This document shows positions 10,992 to 22,131 of a stretch of DNA of 64,000 nt, piece by piece. Position numbers and translations under genes: made by a program. How positions within the stretch are numbered: position 1 is the stretch's first letter; every line of letters starts with the position of its first letter. This DNA comes from Aegilops tauschii subsp. strangulata (Eukaryota > Streptophyta > Magnoliopsida > Poales > Poaceae): assembly GCF_002575655.3 (NCBI RefSeq), contig NC_053040.3, positions 353,343,267 to 353,407,266 of the forward strand, given 5' to 3'. A model generated the notes under the pieces. The model ran no database searches. It was not told the origin of the DNA and worked only from the letters and a program-made list of their open reading frames with translations.

Positions 10992-12580
10992 TGATACATC
11001 TCCAACGTATCTATAATTTTTGATTGTTCCATGCTATTATATTATCTGTTTTGGATGTTTTATACGCATTAATATGCTATTTTATATGATTTTTGGGACT
11101 AAGCTATTAACCTAGAGCCCAGTGCCAGTTTCTGTTTTTTCCTTGTTTTAGAATTTCGCAGAAAAGGAATACCAAACGGAATAAAACTTTCGCGATGATT
11201 TTTCTTGGACCAAAAGACACCCAGGAGACTTGGAGTGCAAGTCAGAAGAGCCACGAGGCGGCCACAAGGGTGGAGGGCGCGCCCAGGGGTATAGGGCGCC
11301 CCCCAACCTTGTGGGCCCCTCGTAGACCCCCTGACCTAGATCTTCCTCCTATATATATTCTTATACCCCAAAAACATCCAGGGGAGCCACGAAACCACTT
11401 TCCACCGCCTCAACCTTCTGTACCCGTGAGATCCGATCTTGGGGCCTTTTCCGGCATCCTGCCGGGGGGGATTCGATCACGGAGGGCTTCTACATCAACA
11501 CCATTGCCTCTCCGATGAAGCATGAGTAGTTTACTTCAGACCTACGGGTCCATAGCTAGTAGCTAGATGGCTTCTTCTCTCTCTTTGATTCTCAATACAA
11601 AGTTCTCCTCGATGTTCTTGGAGATCTATTCGATGTAATACTCTTTTCCAGTGTGTTTGCCGAGATCCAATGAATTGTGGATTTATGATCAGCTTATCTG
11701 CGAATATTATTTGAATCTCCTCTGAATTCTTATATGCATGATTTGATATCTTTGCAAGTCTCTTCGAACTATCGATTTGGTTTGGCCAACTAGATAGGTT
11801 TTTCTTGCAATGGGAGAAATGCTTAGCTTTGGGTTCAATCTTGCGGCGTCCTTTCCCAGTCAGAGCAGGGGCAGCAAGGCACGTATTGTATATTGCCATC
11901 GAGGATAAAAAGATGGGGTTTTCATCATATTGCTTGAGTTAATTACTCTACATCATGTCATCTTGCTTAATGCGTTACTCCGTTCTTTATGAACTTAATA
12001 CTCTAGATGCATGCTGGATAGCGGTCGATGTGTGGAGTAATAGTAGTAGATGCAGAATCGTTTCGGTCTACTTGACAGGACGTGATGCCTATAATCATGA
12101 TCATTGCCTTAGATATCGTCATAACTTTGCACTTTTCTATCAATTGCTCGGCAGTAATTTGTTCACCCACTGTAATATTTTCTCTCTTGAGAGAAGCCTC
12201 TAGTGAAACCTATGGCCCCTGGGTCTATTTTACATCATATTAGTTTCCTGTCAACTTGCCAATTTCTGTCGCCGTTCCCTTACTTTGCAATCTTTACTTT
12301 CCGTTCCATAAACCAAAAATACCAAAAATATTACTTTACCGTTTATCCATCTCTATCAGATCTCACTTTGCGAATAACCATGAAGGGATTGACAACCCCT
12401 TTGTCGCGTTGGTTGCAAGTTGGTGTTTGTCTGTGCAGGTATTCGGTGGCTTGTTGCGTTGTCTCCTACTGGATTGATACCTTGGTTCTCAAAACTGAGG
12501 GAAATACTTATGCTACTTTGCTGCATCGCCCTTTCCTCTTCAAGGAAAAAACCAATGCAAGCTCAAGAGGTAGCAACTTC
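10987..12580 (+). repeat. Gypsy solo LTR (10992-12575) with TSD ACTTC
   Basis: The 1584-bp sequence starts TGATACATCTCC and ends GAGGTAGCA (TG...CA). It is flanked by ACTTC on both sides (10987-10991 and 12576-12580) and interrupts the Copia 2 pol frame exactly between those copies. No PBS, PPT or internal region is present, so it is a solo LTR left by LTR-LTR recombination. A TATA-like CTATATATATTC lies near 11350. Its length and sequence match the solo LTR at 37491-39076. Confidence 0.93.
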
Positions 12581-14213
12581 GAGGACAGGATTACCATACC
12601 ACTCTGATGCGGTACATTTTCTGGTCTACCTACGAGGTTCAGTAGTAACTTGATCTAAAGTTTCATGATCATCATCATTAGCTTCCTCTCTAGTTGGTGT
12701 AGGCATCACGGGAACGGTTTTCTCTGATGTGCTACTTTCCAATTCGATAGAAGGTACAATTACCTCATCAAGTTTTACTTTCCTCCCACTCACTTCTTTC
12801 GAGAGAAACTCCTTCTCTAGAAATGACCCATTCTTAGCAACAACGATTTTGCCTTCGGATCTGTGGTAGAAGGTATACCCAATAGTTTCTTTAGGGTATC
12901 CTATGAAGACGCACTTCTCCGCTTTGGGTTCGAGCTTATCAGGCTGAAGCCTTTTGACATAAGCATCACATCCCCAAACTTTAAGAAACGACACCTTAGG
13001 TTTCTTGCCAAACCATAATTCATACTGTGCCGTCTCAACCGATTTAGATGGTGCCATATTTAACGTGAATATGCGGGTGTCTCTAATGCATAACCCCAAA
13101 ATGATAAAGGCAAATCGGTAAGAGACATCATAGAATAGACCATATCTAATAAAGTACAGTTACGACGTTTGGACACACCATTACGCTGTGGTGTTCCAGG
13201 TGGCGTGAGTTGTGAAACAATTACACATTGTCTTAAATGAAGGCCAAACTCATAAATCAAATATTCGCCTCTGCGATCAGATCGTAGAAACTTTATTTTC
13301 TTGTTTTGATGATTCTCGACTTCACTCGAAAATTCTTTGAGCTTTTCAAATGTTTCAGATGCGTGTTTCATCAAGCAGATATACCCATACCTACTTAAAT
13401 CACCTATGAAGGTTATAAGATAACGATACCCGCTGCGTGCTTCAATACTCATCGGACCACATACATCGGTATGTATTATTTCCAATAAGTCATCATCTCG
13501 CTCCAGTGTTCCGGAGAATAGAGTTTTAGTCATCTTACCCATGAGGCATGGTTCGCAAGTATCAAATGATTCATAATCAAGTGATTCCAAAAGTCCACCC
13601 GCAGAGTTTCTTCATGCGCTTTACACCAATATGACCTAAATGGCAGTGCCACAAGTATGTTGCTCTATCATTATCAACTTTGCATCTTTTGGCATCAATA
13701 TTATGAATATGTGTATCACTACGATCGAGATTCAACAAGAATAGACCATTCATTAAAGGTGCATGACCATAAAAGATATTACTCATATAAATAGAACAAC
13801 CATTATTCTCTGACTTAAATTAATAACCATCTCTCAATAAACAAGATCCAAATATAATGTTCATGCTCAAACAGGCACCGAATAACAATTATTGAGGTCT
13901 AAAACTAATCCTGAAGGTAGATGTAGAGGTAGCGTGCCGACGGCGATCACATCAACCTTGGAACCATTCCCGACGCGCATCGTCACTACGTCCTTAGCCA
14001 ATCTTCGTTTATTCCGTAGCTCCTATTTCGAGTTACAAATATGAGCAACCAAACCAGTATCCAATACCCAGGCGCTACTACGAGCATTAGTAAGGAACAC
14101 ATCAGTAACATGTATATCGAATATACTTTTGTTCACTTTGCCATCCTTCTTATTTGCCAAGTATTTGGGGCAGTTCCGCTTCCAGTGACCATTTCCTTTG
14201 TTGTAGAAGCACT
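12581..14213 (-). pseudogene. Copia 2 integrase/protease/zinc-knuckle remnant
   Basis: This is the minus-strand continuation of Copia 2. The integrase core (HTDVCGP, RSDRRGEY and QRNGVSKRRN-like segments) lies at 13060-13590, the integrase C-terminus at 12626-13099, the pre-integrase GHIGVKRMKKL at 13577-13786 and the protease DTG near 14050. The zinc knuckle near 14200 reads CFYNKGNGHWKRNC, so the second metal-binding Cys is replaced by Asn. Frameshifts occur near 13070 and 13590, and stops near 13825 and 14030. It is not functional. Confidence 0.88.
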
Positions 14214-15621
14214 TCATAACCCACAAGTATAGGGGATCGCAACTGTTTTCGAGGGTAGAGTATTCAATCCAAATTTATTGATTCGACACAAGGGGAGCCA
14301 AAGAATATTCTCAAGTATTAGCAGTTGAGTTGTCAATTCAACAACACCTGAAAGACTTAATATCTGCTGGAAAGTATTTAGTAGCAAAGTAGTATGGAAG
14401 TAACGGTAACGGTGACAAAAGTAACAGTAGGAGTTTTGTAGCAATTGTAACAGTGGCAACGACAAAGTAACGTAGCAAAGATTAATATGTGAAAAGCTCA
14501 TAGGCAGCGGACCAGTGATGGATAATTATGTCGGATGGCATTCATCATGCAATAGTTATAACCAAGGGTGACATAGAACTAGCTCCAATTCATCAATATA
14601 ATGTAGGCATGTATTCCGAATATAGTCATATGTGCTTATGGAAAAGAACTTGCATTACATCTTTTGTCCTACCCTCTCGTGGCAGCGGGGTCCTGATGCA
14701 AACTAAGGGATATTAAGGCCTCCTTTTAATAGAGAACCGGACCAAAGCATTAGCACTTAGTGAATACAAGAACTCCTCAAACTACGATAATCACCGGAAA
14801 GAATCCCAATTATTGTCACCTTGGGGTATGCGGATCATAAATCGTAATAGGTGTCTACAACTTGCAAGATCGGATCAAGAACACAAATATAATCATGAAA
14901 ACATAATAGGTTCAGATATGAAATCATGGCTCTCGGGCCCTAGTGACAAGCATTAAACATAGCAAAGTCATAGCAACATCAATCTCATAACATAGTGGAT
15001 ACTAGGGATCAAACGCTAACAAAACTAACTCGATTACATGATAAATCTCATCCAACCCATCACCGTCCAGCAAGCCTGCGATGGAATTACTCATGCACGG
15101 AGGTGAGCATCATGAAATTGGTGATGGAGGAAGGTTGGTGATGATGATGGCGATGATTTCCCCTCTCCGGAGCCCCGAACGGACTCCAGATCTGCCCTCT
15201 CGATGAAGAACAGCAGGTGTGGCAGCTCCGTATTGTAAAACGCGATGAATCCTTCTCTCTGATTTTTTTCTCCCTGAACGTGAATATATGGAGTTTGGAG
15301 TTGAGGTCGGTGGAGGTCCAGGTGACCCACAAGGCGGGGGGGCACCCTAGGGGGGTGGGCGCCCCCTCCACCCTTGTGGACAGCAGTTGGGTCTCCTCAG
15401 GTTGATTCTTTCGCCAATATTTTTTATATATTCCAAAAATATTCTCCATGAATTTTCAGGTCATTCCGAGAACTTTTATTTTTGCACAAAAATAACACTA
15501 AGGCAACTCTGCTGAAAACAGCGTCAGTCCGGGTTAGTTCCATTCAAATCATGCAAATTAGAGTCCAAAACAAGGGCAAAAGAGTTTGGAGAAGTAGATA
15601 CGATGGAGATGTATCAGCACT
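14209..15621 (-). repeat. Gypsy solo LTR (14214-15616) with TSD GCACT
   Basis: This 1403-bp LTR of the same family as the G1 LTR lies between the zinc knuckle and basic gag region of Copia 2. GCACT flanks it at 14209-14213 and 15617-15621. Its right end reads GTATCA. Its left end reads TCATAACC where the family has TGATAA, so one terminal base has mutated. No internal sequence remains, hence solo LTR. The orientation is by analogy with G1. Confidence 0.92.
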
Positions 15622-16287
15622 CAGTTTCAGGCTTGGGTCCAGCTTTGGGCTTCTTCACGGGAGTGGCAACTTGCTTGCCATTCTTCTTGAAGTTCCCTTT
15701 CTTTCCCTTGCCCTTTTTCTTGAAACTAGTGGTCTTGTTAACCATCAACACTTGATGCTCCTTCTTGATTTCTACCTCCGCTGATTTCAGCATTGTGAAG
15801 AGCTCGGGAATCGTTTTCGTCATCAAGAAGCCTTTGTACCTTGGTCAAGTGGTTATGATACCCAAACATTTTGAGTATGTGTTCACTGATAGAAATGTTC
15901 TCCTCCATCTTACAGCTATAGAACTTGTTGGAGATTTCATATCTCTGAACCCGGGCATTAGTTTGAAATATCAACTTTAGCTCTTAGAACATCTCATATG
16001 CTCCGTGGCGTTCAAAACGTCTTTGAAGTCCCGGTTCTGGGATGTAAAGCATCGCACACTAAACTATCGAGTAGTCATCAGATCGAGCCTGCCACGTTCA
16101 TAACATTTCCTTCAGCTCCTGCAGCAGGTCTGTCACCTAGCGGTGCATCAAGGACATGATTCTTCTATGCAGCAATAAGGATAATCCTCATGTTACGGAC
16201 CCAGTCCATGTAGTTGCTACCATCATCTTTCAACTTAGCTTTCTCTATGAACATATTTAAATTCAAGGGAACGGTAGCACTGGCCAT
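15622..16287 (-). pseudogene. Copia 2 gag remnant
   Basis: The minus strand from the ATG at 16287 aligns in order with Copia 1 gag: an N-terminal DWVRN-like motif, the FQTNARVQRYEISNKF region, the MLKSAEVEIKKEHQVLMVNK segment and the Lys-rich linker before the zinc knuckle. An in-frame stop falls within the first 50 codons and further frameshifts follow. The next codons are displaced to 14213 by the solo LTR insertion. Confidence 0.85.
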
Positions 16288-16317
16288 TGATCTACAACAT
16301 AGATATGCAAAAAGTAT

Positions 16318-16616
16318 TCATAGCAAGACATACATCAAGTGATCTCAAATCCATAAAAGTATTCGATCTGATAATAACGAAATCTCAAAGGGAAAACCCA
16401 ATTCATCACAACAAGATGGAGAGGGAGAAACACCATATGATCCAACTATATTAACAAAGCTCGCGATACATCAAGATCGTGCCAAATCAAGAACATGAGA
16501 GAGAGAGAGATTAAACACATAGCTACTAGTACAAACCCTTAGCCCCGAGGGTGGACTACTCCCTCCTCATCATGGTGGGCGTCGGGATGATGAAGATGGC
16601 CTCCGGTGATGATGTC
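16318..16616 (-). repeat. Gypsy T LTR, left part (split by Element B)
   Basis: This segment and 28812-29205 are the two halves of one gypsy LTR in minus orientation, separated by Element B and its ATGTC target duplication. The joined reading (CCTCCGGTGATGATGTC then CCCCTCCGGCGGGGTG) is collinear with 39077-39597. The left edge against the Copia 2 leader is approximate. It contains a (GA)n run at about 16497-16510. The LTR 3' end is missing. Confidence 0.7.
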
Positions 16617-17097
16617 TGAGGGAGTCCTGGACTAAGGGGTCCTCGGGCGTCCGGCCTGCTATCCATGGGCCGGACTAATGGGCTGTGAAGACATGAAGAC
16701 CGAAGACCATACTCGTGTCCGGATTGGACTTTCCTTGGCGTGGAAGGCAAGCTAGGCGACCAGCTGTGAAGATTCCTTCTTATGTAACCGACTCCATGTA
16801 ACCCTAGATCTCTGCGGTGTCTATATAAACCGGAGAGCATAGTCCGAATAGGGGACATTCATTGCCATATACACATAGGCTAGGCTTCTAGGGTTTAGCC
16901 ATTACGATCTCGAGGTAGATCAACTCTTGTAATACTCATATTCAACAAGATCAATCAAGCAGGAAGTAGGGTATTACCTCCATAGAGAGGGCCTGAACCT
17001 GGGTAAACATCGTGTCCCCCGTCTCCTGTTACCATTGATCCTAGACGCACAGTTCGGGACCCCCCCTACCCAAGATCCACCGGTTTTGACACCGACA
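16617..17097 (+). repeat. Element B 5' LTR, 481 bp
   Basis: It starts TGAGGGAGTCC and ends GACACCGACA. A TATA-like CTATATAAACCGG lies near 16820. The partner LTR is at 28332-28811. Eleven of the twelve substitutions between them are transitions, as expected for methylated repeats. Confidence 0.95.
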
Positions 17098-17117
17098 TTG
17101 GTGCTTTCATTGAGAGT
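17098..17117 (+). other. Element B primer-binding region
   Basis: TTGGTGCTTTCATTGAGAG follows the 5' LTR directly, in the position of the PBS. It is the sequence commonly found next to this LTR type. I cannot assign the priming tRNA with confidence. Confidence 0.6.
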
Positions 17118-17123
17118 TTCACT

Positions 17124-19731
17124 GTGCCGTCGTCAAAAGGTTTGATGGCCCCTTCAATCGTCGATGATGACGTTGTCCAGGGAGAAACCTTTCTCCCCGG
17201 ACAGATCTTCGTGTTTGGCGGCTTCGTACTGCGGGCCAACTCGCTTGGCCATCTGGAGCAGATCGACAGCTACGCCCCTGGCCATCAGGTCAGATTCGGA
17301 AGCTTGAACTACGTTGTGGACATCCGTGGAGACTTGATCTTCGACGGATTCGAGACCGCGGCAATCGCTCCCCGCTGCCCTGATGGACATGGCTTAAACC
17401 TGTCATCAGGCCGCATCCAGGAGAGAATTCCTGCAGCAACTCTGGCCGTAGATCCAGAGTAGATCAAGTCCCCCGAAGATGGGAAGCTTAACCCCATCGC
17501 GGGGGCTACCGATTCTGCGGCGTTGGAGCCGCTCGCAGATTCCACGGCGTACGGCATCTGCATCAACGGAACCCCGGACTCTTCTCTGGCGTCGAGTTCC
17601 GAACCCTGCCAGCCCGCGGATACCGAACTCGATCGGTTATCGATCTTCAAGTTCAGCGCCGCAGATGTCTTCCAACACTCGCCCAGGGGCGACCTACTAA
17701 ACTCATTAAAAAACCTATCCCTGGCAGATGGCTCGTCGCCGAACTATGTTCGGTTGGAACTTACGGCGGATGATGGATAATTTTGCTTCCCACCCGCCAC
17801 CCACTTTATAGCCACCGTCGAAAACCCAACCAACACGCCTGACCCCCACTCCGAAGACATCGCCGGTATGGATGACGATGAGGGGCAGGGCCAGAGCTCG
17901 CTACCCGCTAGACACGGGATGGCCACTTCCTGGTATGATGTGTGTATGATAGACACACCCGATGATGAGAAGGATCCAGTCGAGAATAAACCTCCTGGTA
18001 CACAGTCCGAACACCAACGCCCACGGCGCCGCTCCAAGCCACATCGCGCAAGAGAAAACACTGCTAGCCCCAGAAAAGACAACACTCCGGACAATGAAGA
18101 CCCTGTTGAGGTAGAATCCGAACAGGAGGAACAGGGAAGCGGGCAAGACAGCCCTGATGAACAGGCCACATATGGAGACTCGGAGGACAATAATTATCTC
18201 CCACCCTCCGAGGAAGAGGAGATCCTCTGCAGCGAGGATTTTATCGTTCCTAAGGAACCTCTCGAGCAGGAGCGTTTCAATCGCCGGCTTATAGCCACTG
18301 CAAGAAGCTTAAGAGAGAAGCAGCTGCAACTTCAAGCAAGCCAAGATTTGCTCAATGATAGATGGACCGAGGTCTTGGCCGCCAAAGAATACGGCCCTAG
18401 TAGCCCAGACAAAAGCCACCCAAAGGGTAGGTGGCTCCCTCAATACGATGGCGGGGCGCTGGAGCCCACACCACCATCGAACAATGCGGCGGGCCGGCCA
18501 CAGTTTGGTCCAGACAAAGAAGTAGCCCAAACAGAGCAACATACCAACCCATCCAGCTATCAAATCAAGAGCAAAACAGCTCGAGGGAACACTCGCGACA
18601 TCAACCAAGACCCGGAGGATAGAGCAGGGCGCACAAGATCGATGTACAGATCACGGAGATACACCCTGACCGACTATGATGGTCACCCATTCGGACACTA
18701 CAGAGCCGACCACGCCCGGTCCGAACTCCGTAGCGGAGTCCGCCGGAGGTGCTTCACAATGTGGCCCAACATAGAGGAGACGCACACCCTCTTTGCTTCA
18801 CCGACGAGGTAATGGAGCACGAATTCCCAGACGGGTTCAAAACCATTAACATCGAATCATACGATGGAACAACTGATCCCGCGGTATGGATTGAGGATTA
18901 CCTCCTCCATATTCACATGGCTCGCGGAGACGACCTCCATGCATTAAATACATACCTCTCAAGCTTAAGGGGCCGGCTCGCTACTAGCTAAACAGTTTAC
19001 CAGAAAATTCTATTGGTAGCAGGGAAGACTTGGAAGACGCCTTTGGAGACAACTTCCAAGGAACATATGTTCGGCCTCTAGATGCCGATGACTTAAGTCA
19101 TATTGTCCAGAAGCCCGGCGAGTCAGTCAGGGAGCTCTGGACTAGGTTCTTAGTCAAAAAGAACCAAATTGTCGACTGTCCGGACGCAGAAGCCCTCGCA
19201 GCCTTCAAACATGGCGTCCGGGATGAATGGCTAGCGCGTCACCTCGGCCAGGAAGGACCCAAGTCCATGCCAGCCCTTACTGCTCTAATGACTCGCTTTT
19301 GTGTGGGAGAAGACAACTGGCTCGCTCGTAAAAGCAACAACGCCAGCGACCCGGGCAGTTCCGAAATTCGAGACGGCAACGGTAAGCCACGACGAACCGA
19401 ACACAACAGTCGCAGTAATACATGCGACACAACGGTGAACGCTGGATTTCACAATCCGAAGCCCGGTCAACGGAAGAAGCCACTAAAGGCAAACTAGGAT
19501 GGACCATCCACCCTTGACAGGATATTGGACCGACCTTGTCAGATTTACGGTCACCCTGATAGGCCAGCTAATCATACCAACAGAAACTGTTGGGTCCTCA
19601 AGCAGGCAGGCAAGCTCAACGCCGATCACAAGGGGAGGAGGCCACCAGGCAATAGAGACAACGGATCGGCTTGCCAGCCGAACACCAGGGGCCAGAAACA
19701 CTTTCCCTCTGAAGTTCGACCACTCCCATAA
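17124..19731 (+). pseudogene. Element B gag remnant
   Basis: One plus frame is open in pieces at 17124-17462, 17523-17780 and 17868-18812, broken by stops at 17460 and 17778. It encodes the acidic and basic N-terminal Gag typical of Tat-group elements. The retrotransposon gag core (INIESYDGTTDPAVWIEDYL and the following segment) continues in other frames at 18749-18991 and 19030-19497. A zinc-knuckle-like CQIYGHPDRPANHTNRNC lies near 19538-19591. At least three stops and two frameshifts make it a pseudogene. No protease or RT follows. Confidence 0.85.
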
Positions 19732-19734
19732 CGG

Positions 19735-20960
19735 AAATAGCAGTTCGGCTTCCGCCGCCCACCTACTGTACTGGCAAAGTTCACACCACGCGTACATCAC
19801 TATGCACTCAAGATACCATGGGCACCGGTGGAAGCACAATAGGGACAACCCTGCAAGAATCCCTGTAACGTTCTTATCCGTCTTTCTTATTTTTCTGTAT
19901 CATTTCTTAAAAACAGGTGACCATCAGGACAGCATCTACATCGGACTCTCTCGAAGTTCGGATCTGCACACTCACCTACGGGGCCACTCCCGTTAAGGAT
20001 TCCCCTCCCCGAGGACGAGCGGAGCAGACATGCGACAGGAGGTCCAAAATAAGCTTTTTTAGACCGCACACTTTCTTTTGAGCCTGTACCATGCCCTTTT
20101 TCCTCTGTTCCCAACCCCGAGCATGTCAAATAGATGGGTTGTGGTTTTTACTCTTTATATATATTTATCATTGGCATATTGCTCCGCTCCTAGTAAACTT
20201 TATCCTAACTAATCTTTTATGCTCTTTCTACAATGAGTCCGGCCGTAACAGCTGCCTTACAAGACACGCCTCGGCATAACTTGCCAGGGGCCCGGTATGG
20301 GAACAAACGAGCCGCCAGTAAAAGCCCGAACAGCTCTATAGCGTACTTCGGCGTCGCAAGTTTGGCCTTATATGCATCAGCTCCGAATCATTGTCTTTGG
20401 TCAATAGTTGGGTTGCCCGGCTCCTGTGCTTGCTACCCTACGTTCCGCTCTGTCGGCTAGGGTAGTAAAGGGAGAACTACTGCGATTGTGCCCTAACCTC
20501 GACCGGATGAGCACCTCAGTAGAGAAAGCCGAAAACTGACTGTCATGATGCGGCGAGAGCTGGTCAACCACTTGATGACTTATTCGAATCTTTAGTGATT
20601 CTCCGTGTCACACGAGGGATCTTTTTTAGATCAACATATGTAAACAACTATGCGCCGTATACATACCAGGGGATATGTCGTAGCCCCACCATAAAACTCC
20701 TACGGCTAAGTGGAAGTGTTAACACCCTATAGTCCGATTGCCTGGTTCGCCGCATTATCACCTCCTTTATGGACCAAGACGTTGGATAAAGAGCGATTAA
20801 ATGCTTTTTTGAACACCCCCGTACTTCCTACGAGGGGGCTGAAGCCGACGACTGGAAAACTCTCAGATTATACTAAAACGACCACAGAGGAGGAATTCAA
20901 GCTCTTGAGCAAAATATAAATAGATTAACTATAAAGTTGTCTGTTACATCATTATATAAA
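19735..20960. other. Element B internal non-coding stretch
   Basis: Between the gag remnant and the end of the antisense ORF I see no coding region, repeat or known domain. This is where pol would be expected in an autonomous relative, so the deletion or replacement of pol probably lies here. Confidence 0.6.
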
Positions 20961-22131
20961 TCACTCGAACATTATATCTTTCGAGCATTGACCCTCTGTC
21001 AAGCGGGCGGCATCCAAGACGTCTTCAAAATAGTGCTCTGGCTCTTTACGGTCCCGGCCCTTGGGTGGATTCCTCGCCGCAACATCAATGGCCTTCATCT
21101 TTCCCCAAAATGTTTTGACTCGGGCAAAGGCCATCCATGCACCCTCAATACGCCGACCGCTTCACAGCATCGATATGTGGCACCGCGTCAACAAGCCGCC
21201 GCACCAGGCCAAAATAACTACTCGGAATAGGCTCACTTGGCCACAACCGGATTATGACGTTCTTCATGGCGTCGCCAGATATCCTATGAAGCTCGGCCCA
21301 CTGGGACATCTGTTCATTGAGCAACAGAGGGCGCTTCGACGCGCCGAATTGTGACCAGAAAAGCTTCTCCATTGCATACCTCTCTTGTGCGTGGTAAAAT
21401 TGCGCCGCATCAGAAGAACTCTTCGGCAAGTCCAAAACTTCAGCCGGAGAACTCCAGACCTGGTTTAGCTGAGCATAGTCCGGATTGCCAAACTTGGTCT
21501 GAAGCAAAAAGGGCTTACCGGCCGCTATCTCCTTAGCCTGTCGAATCTCTTCACGAGCTGCCCTAGATTCAGACCGAGCTTCGCTCGCCTCTCGTACGGC
21601 CTTATCAAGCTCAGCCATTTTGGCTTTATTCTCCTTCTCAAGGAATTCACATCGGCTGGCAGTATTCTTCAATTCAAGCGCCAGCGCGGATATTTTCTCC
21701 TCACTTTGGCGCCGAGCTGCTTGTTCGGCTCTTAGATCAGCCGATGCCTTCTCGGCAGCCGCATCACTACACCGGGCCTGCTCCTTGGCCCGGGCTAGCT
21801 CCGCCCGAAGAGCTTCAACGACGGCAGCACCATCTACAATCATGCACATTTCATATAAACCATTTTCGGCATCAGGCCTATATTACAAGTACATTGGTGT
21901 AAGGAATTCTCGACATATATACCTTGCGAGTCGTCAAGACGCCTGTTGATCAATGCAATGTCATCTTCCGCAATATCCAGCTTTCGCTGCAGTTCGACCA
22001 CTTCCGTATTTCGGGTAGCCGCGGGAGGGGAGGCAGCCTGTATTCCAAGTTAAGTCAAGGTTAGCAACTGAGCATATCTTTTTGATCCTCCGATTGCTTC
22101 TGTCGGAAGCCAATCCAAGTCTCAGGGGCTA

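Larger units (their letters stand above)
9595..16317 (-). mobile_element. Copia 2: old, fragmented BARE/Angela/WIS-type copia
   Basis: Collinear pieces of a minus-strand copia are interrupted by three gypsy insertions. RNase H/RT lies at 9595-10991, RT-proximal/integrase/protease at 12581-14213, and gag at 15622-16287. A short leader remnant ends near 16317, where an unrelated gypsy LTR begins. Neither LTR is inside the window. Order and similarity follow Copia 1, but stops and frameshifts are frequent, so Copia 2 is the older host of these insertions. The exact left end of the leader junction is uncertain by some tens of bases. Confidence 0.85.

Noticed and set aside
17744..18608. Minus-strand ORFs opposite Element B gag
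   Set aside because: Shadows of the plus-strand gag frame, with no recognisable domain.
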